From the NCBI GenBank assembly GCA_010094025.1, contig ML991771.1, forward strand, positions 186,001 to 250,000: DNA of 64,000 nucleotides, in the 5' to 3' direction. The notes below the pieces were generated by a model that saw only the letters and a program-made list of their open reading frames with translations, searched no databases and was not told the DNA's origin. The position numbers were made by a program, and so were the translations under genes. This DNA comes from Viridothelium virens. Taxonomy: Eukaryota; Ascomycota; Dothideomycetes; Trypetheliales; Trypetheliaceae. Positions 10,749 to 22,800 of this stretch are shown here, piece after piece (positions within the stretch are counted from its first letter, which is position 1; every line of letters begins with the position of its first letter).

Positions 10749-13031
10749 ATGGCTGCACATTCTCAAATTCATGACAGCAGCCCGCTCCCTACTTCAACTC
10801 AGCATAAACATCGTACCCGTGCAAGCACCGGCGTCGCCCAGAAAGACGTGCTATATTCTGCAAAGTACCATCCTATGGATGATGTCACGCGTCCAACCCA
10901 GGCGCTGAAGCACAAGACCCGTTGTACTAATAGAGACATCTCGGAAATGCAACACAATATGGACGAGTGTGGACAATTCTCTGACGGTGCAGGCAGCAGG
11001 AGGGTGGCTGGCTTTGCATTAAGTTCTGATGCGAGCACGGCAGTGAATATCGACGAACCTACACAATCGATCGAGCACTCTTCCACAGGATACTCACTGA
11101 GGAAGCGGCCGGCGATTGCGCCAAACTACAAACAGTCATGGCACCCGCAAGATGAGGACTTAGCCAGGGACTGGGGACGATCCAGGGCGTCGAAATTGGA
11201 TACACCACAAACACAAATGGCCAGAGGCAAGAAGTGCAACCCTATGCTTGACCACAGCAATGGTGAACGCTTTGAACACAGCCAATCAACTAGACGCTTG
11301 AAACATGTCGCAACCAGGGATGATTCTGAACTCCTTGGAGACGGCAATGTTGATACCACACAGTGGCAGAATGCAGCTGACGAAGATGCAACCGGTCTGT
11401 ATCACGGCAACTCTATACATCCTGCGGAACCCAGATTCAAGAATCGGCTAGTGATCCCCGATAGCGAAGGAGAAGACGACTGGGACACAGCCGATGAGTA
11501 CACGAACATGCAAGGAGACGATATCCCCATTCTACACTCAAATCTCCGAGACGGAACCGCGAGTGGTTACAACGAGGCAGAAGGGACAAATGCTGATGAA
11601 GCTGGAGATGTTGACCTTATTCAGACTGAAGAACCCTCAAATACGAGCGAACGACTCGTGGACACTACAAACAACCCATCTCAGAGTGCCGACAGGCCTA
11701 AAACCACGCCTACTCGCAGGAACGAGCAGCTCATTATGCGCGGAAGTCGAGACATTATGCTGAACGACGACACCCGAACCGATGAACATGACAACCCCGA
11801 GTATTCACCTACTAGTGGGACGTTTAACGAGGATGTGACAGAGAAGAGTCGGCATACGGAGGGGTCAGGTGATGGCAACCCTTGTGGTGCTTGTCGTGAA
11901 TATATTCGATTGCGAGCAACAGCTCTTCAGGCTCTAGAATTACAAATTAATGCTGAAGATGGAACATCCAGGATTCCGGACGGCCTGTTCCCAACGCAGA
12001 TACAACAGGATTTGTCCACGGCAAAATCTGATACCGAGGAGAGTTCGGCCTACAATGGAGCCACCGCCACCAATACTCAAGCAGGCGCTGTCAATGACAC
12101 GCGTCCGGGAGATTTGGCGCAAATTGAAGAACCCACTCAATATGAGGTGCCATCATCACGCCAGCTCAGGTACGTCGAACCGTTTGAAGTATTCGAGCAC
12201 CCAAAGGGCAAGTCGTTCTTCAAACACCTCAAGGACTCAGTATTTGAGGGGAATGTGGACAATTTCGAAACATGCAGTGACGAGAGAAGCGAGCTTATCG
12301 AAGAGACTGTCTCTCCTGCAAGCCATGAAACCAGCAAGACCCACGACCTCGAGGCTAACAACCTTTCTGTTATGCCAGAGGGAGATGAAGAGTTTGAAAG
12401 CAGTATGGCTAGTAGCGACAGTCACAACGGCGATCAAACTGCACGGGAAGAGATCCAAGAAAATCAGTGTCGTGAATTGTCCGAATCTAGACGGAGGCTT
12501 AAGAGGCGTTGGGAAGCTCGTGAAGCCTCTCCAGACACCTCGTTAGGAAGATATCAGAGGGGGAAAGAGCGGAAAACGAGAGATCGGGAAGATAGAATCA
12601 GATTATTCGAGGACCGAGGGAAGAACAGAAAGAAATCCAAGGGCACTTCTCTTGATATTGTTGTCTATGAGGAATCCGAACAACAGCAGTTTGTGGCTTG
12701 GTTCGTACATTTGATAGATTGGGCCCCGATTTACAACGACTATGATCAGGAGAATGTGGAAGTTGGCCTTGACGGACAAGCGACGGAGCCTCTGCAGCAA
12801 GATCCGACAGGTCATGTGAGTGCAAAGGCGGAGGAAGATAGGTCGAGCGCTGACAATGAGCGACAGATCCCTAACACTGCCGTTCATGTCGTACAACAGA
12901 TGGGTCCTAATGTTCAAGAGCAACCCCCGCCTACGATTCCAAGTCTCTTCGGGCCATTCTCGACAGAGGCAAATGTTGTCCCTCTCGCGGCGTTCGATCG
13001 CAATCGCCTCAATGGGCATGGCTTGAGGTAG
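10749..13031 (+). CDS. Large, mostly disordered protein of unknown function
   Basis: Single exon, 760 residues from the ATG at 10749. The frame is open further upstream, but that part encodes hydrophobic, leader-like sequence and the context CGTCATGG fits a start. Not recognised. The N-terminal motif SAKYHPMDDVTRP near residue 37 looks like a conserved fungal block. The middle is rich in Asp, Glu, Ser, Thr and Asn and is likely disordered. A segment near 480 (FEVFEHPKGKSFFKHLKDS) and a C-terminal one near 640 (EQQQFVAWFVHLIDWAPIYN) look structured, separated by a strongly basic Arg/Lys stretch (about 580-630). A nuclear protein is plausible. The same strand and close spacing to the preceding gene may be coincidental. 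Confidence 0.6.
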   Translation: MAAHSQIHDSSPLPTSTQHKHRTRASTGVAQKDVLYSAKYHPMDDVTRPTQALKHKTRCTNRDISEMQHNMDECGQFSDGAGSRRVAGFALSSDASTAVNIDEPTQSIEHSSTGYSLRKRPAIAPNYKQSWHPQDEDLARDWGRSRASKLDTPQTQMARGKKCNPMLDHSNGERFEHSQSTRRLKHVATRDDSELLGDGNVDTTQWQNAADEDATGLYHGNSIHPAEPRFKNRLVIPDSEGEDDWDTADEYTNMQGDDIPILHSNLRDGTASGYNEAEGTNADEAGDVDLIQTEEPSNTSERLVDTTNNPSQSADRPKTTPTRRNEQLIMRGSRDIMLNDDTRTDEHDNPEYSPTSGTFNEDVTEKSRHTEGSGDGNPCGACREYIRLRATALQALELQINAEDGTSRIPDGLFPTQIQQDLSTAKSDTEESSAYNGATATNTQAGAVNDTRPGDLAQIEEPTQYEVPSSRQLRYVEPFEVFEHPKGKSFFKHLKDSVFEGNVDNFETCSDERSELIEETVSPASHETSKTHDLEANNLSVMPEGDEEFESSMASSDSHNGDQTAREEIQENQCRELSESRRRLKRRWEAREASPDTSLGRYQRGKERKTRDREDRIRLFEDRGKNRKKSKGTSLDIVVYEESEQQQFVAWFVHLIDWAPIYNDYDQENVEVGLDGQATEPLQQDPTGHVSAKAEEDRSSADNERQIPNTAVHVVQQMGPNVQEQPPPTIPSLFGPFSTEANVVPLAAFDRNRLNGHGLR

Positions 13032-14422
13032 GAGATAATGCGTCTTAGGATATAGCTTATCGCTTGATCGGAACGGATGCATGAAAGGCGAACATAGCGA
13101 GTTTGGAAGAGAGTTTACCTAGATAGCTAAAATAATCAATATGAGTGAGCAATTTCGAAATCTCCAATCGAAGAACGCCTCCTCTCGAGATCTTACTGAG
13201 GGCCTCCCGAGGCACAAGCAGCTGGAATAGAGTATCGCATCAGAGAAATGTCCAACAAGTCTTTGCCCAATATCCTCCGATGCCCTTCTCCAGATGAGTT
13301 GTAAAATCCTGATTGGGGGTCTCCCCGACTCTGGAAGGCTAAAATAGGATTTGAGCAATCTTGCGTGGACTCTTGTTTTGTTAACAAATTCTTCGCTACG
13401 ATAGTTGTATGTATTTATGTATACATATATGTTAATGAGGGAACCCCAAATATTTGGAGACCGAAATATCGGCCATCTCAATCCATGGAGTACCTTGCAT
13501 CTTATTACTTGAAGATTGTACGCATGCAGATGGAAGCACTCACACATGACGCCGGATGGCCGTCCCGAATAAGCAGGAGCTTCGACCACTGCGATGGATT
13601 CATGCCCTGTCACGCCCATTCATCCCATCAGCGTCTCTCCAAGATGCCCGTGCAGTTACGTTCTTATCTGGGATCTCCGGGCAAACTCAATAATTACCCC
13701 GCCAGACCGACTCCATCCTGACTGCTGCGGGCAGAGCAGCGACCAAAGCATCCTGCTCGGCCGCCTGAGCGGTTCGTGCACCTTACGGACGACCCTACCT
13801 TACTCCTTGCACCGTCAAATGACCTGCATCTTGGACGAGGAGGAGGGCCGATGATATGGAATACCCGGTGCTCGGACTGTGCGCGCGACCACGATGCTGG
13901 CTTGAGAGTTCGTCATTGGGCACACAGCTTCAGGGACGAAGCAAGATTTTGGCGACGTACAGAGGGGCAATCACACCAGGGTCCGCGCCTACTGACGCCG
14001 ATCCTAGGCCATCATCAGCCTACCGTTCCCGAACGAGGCCTGTTTAGACGCTTGAAGACGAGCTGCTAGGCCTGGCTCAGAGCGCTTCTATAGCCTTCTA
14101 TGGGCAGGTGAAACGGTGTTGTTTCCCAAATATGGCTGGAGTGTCTCTGAGGGAGCCTGAGTGAGGGTTGGAAAGGCGACCTCTTGGATTGTAGTGTCAG
14201 TTCACGGACAGGGGTACCGAATAGTGTATGTCGGAATGGAATGCAGCTTTACTCTGATCTTGGGTGGTATATACACATGGTGGGCCTCGTAAGTGACTGC
14301 TCTTCTCTCTTCATTCCTTCAGGTGGCTCTTCTCTGGGGCCCTTCTCTTTGCCCGTTCGCCTCTTGTATATAGAGCTAGAAAAGAGTTCTCGTTCGCTGT
14401 CTGTGCCAATAATCGTATCAAG
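13032..14422. other. 1.4 kb intergenic stretch with TATA box
   Basis: No gene supported; the longest frame (minus, 13619-13119) has no family resemblance. Near the right end, a TATATAG element at about 14367-14374 lies some 50 bases before the start codon of the secreted phosphodiesterase and is a plausible TATA box for it. Confidence 0.5.
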
Positions 14423-15319
14423 ATGCATTTTCCTACCACTACCCCAGCCCTCTTACTCTCTCTCCTCTTCGCTCCCTCGGCCTTATCCGCCCCCTGCAAC
14501 GGCTACGATGAGCTCTGCTCCCGCAGCTACAGCAACATCACCTTCATGGGAACCCACGACAGTGCCATGGCCGGGTCCCATGACAACCAGTTCAACGATC
14601 AGGAGATCTCCCTCACAGACCAACTCAACATGGGCATCCGCTTTCTCCAAGCTCAGACCCATTACACGGACGGCCACCTCGAGATGTGCCACACCACCTG
14701 CATACCAGACATCAGCGACGTCGGGCCCCTAAGCGACTACCTCACCACCGTCAAGACCTTCCTCGACGGCAATGCCAACGAGGTCGTTACCTTACTCCTC
14801 ACCAACGGCGACTACGTCCCCGTCGGCAACTTCAGCGACACCTTCGCCTCCGTCGGGCTCGACAAGTACGCCTTCACTCCGTCCTCCTCCCCGCTGCCCA
14901 TCGGGTCGTGGCCGACACTCGGGCAGCTCATCTCCGACAACACGCGGCTGGTGGTGTTCCTCGACTATGATGCCGACGTCTCTGTCGCGCCGTACATCCT
15001 CGACGAGTTCGCCTACTTCTTCGAGACGCCGTATGATGTGACGGACGCGTCGTTCTCGAATTGCAGCATTGATCGACCTGCCGGCGCGTCGGCGGAGGGG
15101 AGGATGTATCTGGTGAATCACTATCTGGATAATAGTTTTTTGGGCATCGATACACCGGATTATGATGATGCGGGTACAACGAATGGGGCGGCGAGTATTA
15201 ATGCGAATGTGGCGGAGTGTGTGGGGAATTATACGAATAATCCGAATGTGATTTTGGTGGATTGGGTGGACAAGGGGGATGTGATTAGTGTTGGGAAGGC
15301 GCTGAATGGTCTTTCTTGA
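14423..15319 (+). CDS. Secreted PLC-like phosphodiesterase (PI-PLC X-type TIM barrel)
   Basis: Single exon, 298 residues. Residues 1-23 form a signal peptide ending LSA, so the protein is secreted. The mature part opens with CNGYDELCSRSYSNITFMG and the catalytic block GTHDSAM (His45), followed by the second expected catalytic His in LEMCHTTC (His90). This is the layout of the fungal PLC-like phosphodiesterase family related to bacterial PI-PLC. Paired cysteines early in the chain suggest disulfides. Substrate is unknown; a phospholipid or glycosyl-phosphatidylinositol is typical of the fold. There is no C-terminal hydrophobic tail, so no GPI anchor is predicted. Codons are C-ending in the first half and G- or T-ending in the last third. 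Confidence 0.85.
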   Translation: MHFPTTTPALLLSLLFAPSALSAPCNGYDELCSRSYSNITFMGTHDSAMAGSHDNQFNDQEISLTDQLNMGIRFLQAQTHYTDGHLEMCHTTCIPDISDVGPLSDYLTTVKTFLDGNANEVVTLLLTNGDYVPVGNFSDTFASVGLDKYAFTPSSSPLPIGSWPTLGQLISDNTRLVVFLDYDADVSVAPYILDEFAYFFETPYDVTDASFSNCSIDRPAGASAEGRMYLVNHYLDNSFLGIDTPDYDDAGTTNGAASINANVAECVGNYTNNPNVILVDWVDKGDVISVGKALNGLS

Positions 15320-15860
15320 TGAGGAGACGACGGAAAGACGTATAATGAGTATTGCATTGGAAGGCGTTGGAAAGATTAATGTATTGGATAAGAGACGGAT
15401 GGCATATCGACAGGATACTGCTAGGGATACCTACAAATCTATCATTTATAGACATAAATCAAATTTTATTCGGTGATAGCTCCTTCGAACAAGACACGAG
15501 GGAGAAGAAGAAGCTCAAAACCCGAAAATCCCTGTTCGTACTCCGTATCCTATATTCTATTACCGTACACCCCACCACTAAGTACTCCGTATTCCGTACC
15601 AACAACGCCAATATGCAGGGTCTTGGATCTGGATGCAGGCTCGGTGGTCGGGCTCCGAGCTTATTTCTTTTTCCATGCCTCAGCTCAAGAGGGCCTTACA
15701 CAACCGAATAAAATCATTCGCCTTCCTCACTCATACTCCTCTACCTTGATCGAACTTTGTTTGGCTTTCTCTGCTTATCTAGACAGCCTCTGCTATAAAG
15801 CTACTGATCTCTCAACTTGACAAGCTCCGGACCCCCACCACCTCTCTTAACCACCCCACC
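15320..15860. other. Intergenic region
   Basis: Terminator side of the phosphodiesterase gene and promoter/leader of IDI1. Pyrimidine-rich from about 15720 to the IDI1 start. Several near-identical short words containing CTCCGTAT or CCGTA occur at 15538-15600. No gene seen. Confidence 0.6.
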
Positions 15861-16793
15861 ATGGCCTCCGCAACCACGACGCAGACGGAGCCCATCACCG
15901 CCGAGAATGTACTACGGCTCTTTCCCGATGTCAACACCACCCTCGTCAGCACCCACAATGCCAGCAATTCCTCCCAGGACGCGGACCTCGAAGGCTACGA
16001 TGAGGAGCAGATCCGGCTGATGGACGAAGTCTGCATCGTGCTCGACGAGGACGACAACCCCATTGGCAGCGCCAGCAAGAAGACCTGTATGTCCTCTTAA
16101 CCAAATCTCTACCCCGAACAAAACCGCGCTTCTTGTTTCTTTCCCTCCTCCCTCGCTTGCACCTTTACGAAACCCCCCCCCAAAGCCTACCTACTGACAT
16201 CCACGCCAGGCCACCTGATGGAAAACATCAACTTGGGCCTCCTCCACCGCGCCTTCTCGATATTCGTCTTCTCGCCCTCAAACAAGCTCCTCCTACAGCG
16301 ACGCGCCCCAAGCAAAATCACCTTCCCCAACATGTGGACCAACACATGCTGCTCGCACCCGTTGGGGATCCCATCGGAGACCGGAGCGAACCTCGAGGCG
16401 TCAGTGGCGGGGGTGAAGCGCGCGGCGCAGCGCAAATTGGCGCAGGAGCTGGGGATCGACGCGAAGCAGGTGCCGACGGAGCAGATGCGCTTTCTGACGC
16501 GCATCCAGTACAAGGCGCCGAGTGATGGGAAGTGGGGCGAGCATGAGATTGATTATATTTTGGTGTTGAAGGCGAAGGAGGAGGTGAGGTATCAGGGGAA
16601 TGAGAACGAGGTGTGTGATGTCAAGTATGTGGCGCCGGAGGAGCTGAAGGCGATGTTTAAGGAGGAGGGCTTGACGTTTACGCCGTGGTTTCGGTTGATT
16701 TGTGATACGCTGTTGTTTGAGTGGTGGGAGCATTTGGATGATAAGGACTTTGAGGAGAAGTATGTCGGGGAGACGCAGATTCGGAGGATGTGA
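15861..16793 (+). CDS. IDI1: Isopentenyl-diphosphate delta-isomerase
   Basis: Converts isopentenyl diphosphate to dimethylallyl diphosphate, feeding ergosterol, dolichol, ubiquinone and prenylation pathways. Exons 15861-16086 and 16210-16793 (intron 123 bases) give 269 residues, normal for eukaryotic type I enzymes. The Nudix-like core begins at LMDEVCIVLDEDDNPIG. The segment FPNMWTNTCCSHPL holds the catalytic Cys, and GEHEIDYILVL holds the catalytic Glu of the metal site. The start ATG is in an ACCATGG context. The gene displays one of the clearest compositional switches in the window: C-rich coding strand to about 16340, G-rich afterwards. It converges with the GNAT gene on the opposite strand. 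Confidence 0.95.
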
Positions 16794-17234
16794 GGGGACC
16801 GATGGAAGTAAATTAGGTGGAAGGGAAGGAGGGGGGATGTAGATTGTAAAATTTGGATTTTATGAGCCATTGAGATATACGCAGTTGTGATTGAATGAGT
16901 GGCTAAATGATAAAATCAAGAACGCCAGTCCAAATCTGCAATGGTAGCAGTAAGAGAGAGTAATGAGTTGAATCATGTAGGCAGGCCCCTTTGCAATTTC
17001 TGTGTCTCTCATCATTTGTTAAATTGATCCAGATCTCCTTCGTTCCAATTCCAGTTTCAATTCATTCTTTGTCAATTTGTATCAACTTCCCATCCTTTCG
17101 CCTGAGCGATGTTTCGTATCGTTAGCGATGAGGCTCCAGTTCGATGCGGAAATGCTAGGCTTACCACTTTCTCCTTATCACACCTTTCCCAATTCCCCGT
17201 GCAGCCCTTCCATCCCGAGACTCTCGGTTTCTTC
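16794..17234. terminator. Convergent 3' region of IDI1 and the GNAT gene
   Basis: About 440 bases between two converging stop codons, AT-richer than its flanks. Must hold both polyadenylation regions. No gene seen. Confidence 0.5.
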
Positions 17235-18332
17235 CTAGCATGGCAGGCGATTATCCTCTGGATCCGTCGTGACCTGAATCCCCTCGTTCATCCATGCCTT
17301 TTTTGTCTTGCCCTGGCCGTTTTTCGCCTCCACGGTCTTCGGATTTGGCTCACGAATCATGATATCGAGCTCGATGTTTTCCGGACCGCGTTGGAGAACG
17401 ACTTTCCGCGCCAGCTCGAAACCCCAGCGCATGTAGATGGCCGGGTTCTTGTCATTGCTAGATTCAAGATAGCAGGCTTTGCTCTGGGCGTCGGCCTACA
17501 CGTTGAGGTTAATATGGATATAGTTCTAACGGTTTTTTGGGCAACTATACCATCTTCGTGACCTTCTCGACGACTTTCTTCGCGAGACCTTGTCCTCGAG
17601 CAGCCTTTTTGGCTCCCAAGTATACGAGATACCAACTGTCATGGTCACGATCGCCAAGGGTACGCGCTTTGGCATCGTGGAGCAAGGGGAGGAATTCGGT
17701 GAAGAAACGCTTCTTACCTTCGCTTGAAAGCTGGAAGTAGAGGCGCCACATTCCGCTACGGAAGATGGTGTATAGATCATCCATATTGTGACCTGGTGGC
17801 ATCCTGTCAGGTCTCCCGGGGAGGGAGGCTGTGTTAGCTTGAGTTTGACTTCAGAAACAATGGAAGCTCAGACAAAGAAACGTTCGCTTGAAGTGAGAAA
17901 TGAAAGGATCTTCAAGAGCCGGCAATAGAAGTGAGATACACACCAAAGGGCAACACAGCCGTAGTCTTCTCCAGCAGTCAGGACAAGCCCTTTCATAACG
18001 TGAGCGTAGGTGACATATTCGAGGATCTGGGTGTGCAGATTCCACTTCTGCTCTTTAGTCCAGTGTTCGCGATCTGGAGTATCGATGAAATACATCGCGA
18101 CGTCGTCCTCGGCAAAGGCTTCAGCCAGACTCTGAGCGGCTTGCTTGTACTCATGGATTCCACAGACGCGAACACCGTCCTCGGCACCAAGTCCATTTGA
18201 TGCATTCTCGATATGAGCGACATTGGGGACTTTGCTATTAACCAAATCATTGAGATTCATGGTTGATTTCTCGATCTCATGATTCCCGTTCCCAATGATG
18301 CTGATGGAAGATGCTGCGACAGCTTTATCCAT
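17235..18332 (-). CDS. GNAT-family N-acetyltransferase (fungal, substrate unknown)
   Basis: Three exons: 18332-17944, 17803-17551 and 17495-17235, giving 300 residues. The fold is read from the block VALWMPPGHNMDD (created by joining exons 1 and 2), the central FLPLLHDAKARTLGDRD followed by WYLVYLGAKKAARGQGLAKK, which holds the acetyl-CoA pyrophosphate loop (R-G-Q-G-L-A), and the strand-helix unit ADAQSKACYLESSNDKNP just after intron 2. This arrangement is typical of a large family of soluble fungal GNAT enzymes. No specific substrate can be assigned. The first intron is 140 bases, the second 55. Transcribed toward IDI1. Confidence 0.85.
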
Positions 18333-19877
18333 GATTGCGGTTTGGACCGGGAATTAAGGGGAATGAAAGCGCGGCCGGTTCGTTTGACTATGAGGTCAAG
18401 CACGAGAGCAGCCAGCGTGACGATGGCTTGGAGTTGCGTTTGCAGTATCAGGGCACAACAACCAGCAGTGATAGACCTTGATTTCCAAGTATGGCAACAA
18501 GGGCCTTACTGTTGTACGTGTCAAGAGAGAGCTAGAGTCTTGTCAGAAATGGTGAAAGTAGAAGAAAATCTCGAACCAATGTCTGTTTACTTTGGCGATT
18601 CCCGTTCTACGGACTATGAATTGGTTTGGCAGGTCTTGTAATATCACCTGTATGATCCCTTGATAACTGGGATCTAGACACGGCTTCGATTCTGCAAGGG
18701 AAGCGCAAAGAAGAAAGTGATTCTCGTAGATCAACCGACATCAACGTTGAATGTTCCTTTTCCTGACCCAGACGTAGGAAGGTGAGGGGAAGCTAGCGGC
18801 TTTAAGCCACGAGATATCCAAGGATACTACCGGTTCGGCGCGGGCCTAATGACGGTTCTTTGGCTGGTGAGCTGCAGGGAGGGCTGCTAATGCAGGGCCA
18901 AGAGAACTCTCATGTAGGAGAAACAGGCGAGTGGAATATCTCGTGACAGAATCTTGTTGGATGAGCTGGGGGTATATATGCGAACAAGGTAGCGAAACGA
19001 GGAGGAACGGCGTCGGACAAAGAAAAAGTACTTCCGCTGTAACTACTGCTCTGCACCCGCTCTAGTTGACGGGGCGTATGCGATAGTGGATAGAGACGTT
19101 CCGACTACCGTGCAGGCGTGTCACCGCTGAGGAGAATGTAGGTGGATACCGTGGGGGTAAGAAGAGCGACGCTGGTGGCAGGATGACGGGAGAATCTTAT
19201 CAGCGTCACCGTGAACTGGCTAGGAAAGGTATACAGACCCGGCGACTTGGTTCTCTTATTCGTGTCAGAATATGTATCTGAAATCCTGACACGCCTAGCA
19301 AAGTCTACCTGGCGTGATCATGAAGGTTTGGAGCTTCTGTGACAAGTCACAAGTACGATGTCGTCCGAGGCCGTCTGAGTTCGTCGGAGGCCCAGTTCCG
19401 CCATCTTGAACGTCCCGACGTGGGGCGTTGGGCCGGACAACAAGCCGGATGTTGAGCTGCATGTGGGATCTTGGCCAGACCCCATCAATGATGACTAGGA
19501 GGTGAGGAGAGCAATGGTTGGATAGAGCAACTATCATAGCCGTGGGGTTCACCTCGAGGATCAACCTTTCTGTACCACGAATTGCCTAGGGCTGATACTA
19601 GCAGATCACTAAATCGCCACCCTACCAGGCTCACCTGCCCTAGCCAAACTCCTGGGAACTGAGACAGTTTTCAAGATAGATTGATTGATATGCTCAAAAT
19701 ACAAGTTTGTTGAAAACAGTCAGTCAATACACCACGATGGGAACAAGCGGAAGGCCATAGCAACCCCATTACAAGCCTACTTCAAACAAGAAAAAGACCG
19801 TCGCGAAGCTTGAACCAGAATAGAACAATCTTTGTGAAGAGAGAAAAAAACCCCCCCTCCCCGTGAGGCCTTGCATC
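18333..19877. other. 1.5 kb intergenic region
   Basis: Upstream region of the GNAT gene and 3' flank of the F-box gene. No open frame beyond 90 codons and none resembling a known protein. A C-rich/A-rich run sits near 19840-19862. Confidence 0.5.
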
Positions 19878-22800
19878 TTAAGAAATTCTTCTCTTTCCCT
19901 TCCCCTTTCCCTTTCTAGCAGAGGCGTCAGCTCCAGTCGAAGCTACACTGCTAACTGGGCTCAATCCTGGAAAGTCCTCCTCATTGCTCACGCCCATCTC
20001 TTCCCGGCTCTTCTCCTCCGCTAAGCTCAATTGCAACGCAAAATCGAGATCATCCGCCTCAGTAGCCCTGCTCGACTCCGCCATCTCCAAGATAGGTTTG
20101 TTCGCCCTTCCAGGAGACGATTTACTCTGTTTAGCATATCGCATCGGGACGTCAAAGCCAGCCCCCACATCCGGAACTTTGCTATCAGTACCCGTCGCAG
20201 CCTGACCCTCTGCCAAGCTCAGCCTAATCGCCTCTTCCAAATCCTCATCCAGCTCGTCATCAGCCCGGGCCCCACTCTCTGGCGTGCTCGCAAGCCCCTC
20301 ACTCACCCCACTCTCCCTCCTCTTGCTGGCCTCCAACTCCGCACTCTCCTCGCTCAACAATCGCGCATACGCCACCATCTCCTCCTCACTCGCCCCCTCC
20401 CCCAACAACTCCGTCCCAAACCGCCTCTTCCACACCTCCCTCTCCCTCCTCCTCTCCTCCCTCTCCCTCTCCTCCTCCCCCATCTCCTCCCCCACCAACC
20501 CCCTAAACTTCTTCGACCGCATCACCCCCGCCGCCGCCGCCGCAGCACCACCAGCGCCAGCCTGCGACCCACGCCTCTCCCCCCTCCTCACCCTCCTCTT
20601 CCGCACCGCCTGCCCCTCCCCCGCCGTCGCACTATAGCTCCAATACCGCAAATGCGAGCCCAAACCCACCATGCCCCTCAGGCTCGCCGGCTCAGGATCT
20701 AAGCTGATGGCGCCCGCAGCAAAGAAATTGACGCCGACGCCTTGCGGACGCGCCTGCGCCTGGACGAGGCGTCGGCGGGCGCGCGAGCTGAAGCGCGAGT
20801 TGAGCGTGCGGATGGGCGAGGCTGATGAGGCGAGCGGGTCCCAGGCTTGGACGAGGCCGTCGGCGCCGCCGTGGATGAGCGTGAGGGCGGTGAGGCCGAG
20901 CGAGGTGATCGATGGCGACTCGGTGTAGATGGTGCGGAGCGGGCGGAGGGTCGTCAGGTGTGCGGTGGAGGTGGTGGCTGGGATCGAGGCGCGCGTGTCC
21001 CAGAGGTAGATGGTGCCGATGGAGGTGCCGAGGGCGAGGAAGCGGGCGCGGAGGCCGGGGAGGTCGGAGGGGGAGATGTGGAGGGGTTCGGAGGGGGAGG
21101 GAGGAGAGGAGGAGAGGAGGGAGGAGGTGTCGGAGAGGTTGGTTGAGGAAGGGGGGGAGGTGGAGGAGGAGCTTAGAGTGGGGTCTTCGGAGATGGTTAG
21201 GAGGGCGTAGGTGGAGTTGTCGAGAGTGCTGGCGGTGATTTGTTGGGTGCGTATTCCGGGGAAGGTGAGTTGAGAGGTTCGCCATTCTTCGATGGTGACC
21301 ATGCGTATGGTTGCCACATCAGAACCTCGGCGAGACCACGATTCATGGGTTGCAAGTGGTGTGATAGGTTCTAAGGCATCCTCATTGCCTGGGGTCGATG
21401 TCCCTCCAAATAAGGACGAGTCTTCAGCAGTAGACACTGAAGATGTCAAGCTGGGTAAGGCCTCCTCGGAAGGATCGGTTGCCTCAAGTTCTTGAGTCTT
21501 GCATCGAGTGTATCTCTTGATGTTCGCCGCAGCATCCTCTTCGTAGCCAGTATCCATAACAATGACATTTTCGCCCGCATAATTTCCATCATCTCCGGCA
21601 AAGTCCACCTCCATTCTGCGTCTCATATCCCAGCCCAGGCAGGCTTGACGGAAGTGGGATGGTGTCTTCTGCAGAAAGGCTTCAATTTCATGTGTCTCGG
21701 CTTTGATCTGTTCTTTGCTCAAACACATGCCACTCCACGACTGACGTGGAGTGTAGCTTCCATCAATGTCTGCATCGACGTAAGGATTAGGCCTGGCGGT
21801 TCGACGACTAGGCTCCACTAAATTCCAACAAACAGAACGGCCCGTCTCCCAAGCAAGCGCGTCTTTCGCGTCCCCAGACAATTGAACTCCACGCTTGACG
21901 TGAGGACGACGTGGCATCTTGGTGAGGTAGAAAAGTTCGCCAAGAGCGTTGAGCACGACAGCCCAGATACGATTCTGCGCGTGGCGTTTGAGTGAATACT
22001 GTTCGTCGACTGCAACAGCTATAATTGGTATACCTGGGCAAAGCACCCAGCGAGCAGTCAACTCTCCTCGGGCGAGATGTCGATGTTCACGGATATCAGG
22101 GCCTAGGCTATAAGATGCAACAACTCCGAGAGAAGAACCGGAGATGAGACCAATCAAACCATCACTGAGATAGGGAACAGATGAGGACTTTGCAATCCAG
22201 ACAGCGCAAATTGACTCGTCTTCTGACACAGTGCCTGGTATACCAAGCTCCGGCACGGAGCGCCTATAGGAAGGCTCAAGAAAGCGACCTCTCATCTCAT
22301 CTGTAGATCGATAGTAAACCATCCCATTCGGATGACCTTGGCCGTAAATCAACCCGTAAGACTGACTAGCATCCATGACATTGGGAACGCCGACAACCTC
22401 TCCTGAGCCCAGACCCCATTGCGGCACGCCAGGATACAAGTCGACAAAGGAGGGGTTGAAGAACTGGTCAGTAAGGCCCCAATTATCGACTTTGCCATTA
22501 TTTGGATCGCTCTTCGTAGCATCGCAGAACTCGTGACTCGCATGGATAAATTGCGGAGAAGAGCGCTTGTTCAGACCGCCGCCGAATCTGCCATGAAGCA
22601 AGGTTACAGCAGAGCTCAACTGTGAGTTGTACATCGTGATCGCATTCGCCGTATGACTCTGTCCGCTTCTCGCTGCCGACGGTGGCGCAATCACCTGCAC
22701 TGGTTTCCCTCTCGCCAACGATCGCAGCAGCTGTGTACGCAAGACATACTCGCCACGCCACGAACCACTCTTTGTAAGCCGCGTAAAGGATCTCTTTTCC

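Noticed and set aside
13119-13619. Minus-strand frame of 166 codons
   Set aside because: No domain, biased composition, no plausible start or intron signals; probably chance in a non-coding stretch.
17109-17561. Plus-strand 150-codon frame opposite the GNAT gene
   Set aside because: It is the antisense shadow of GNAT exons 2-3 and has no independent support.
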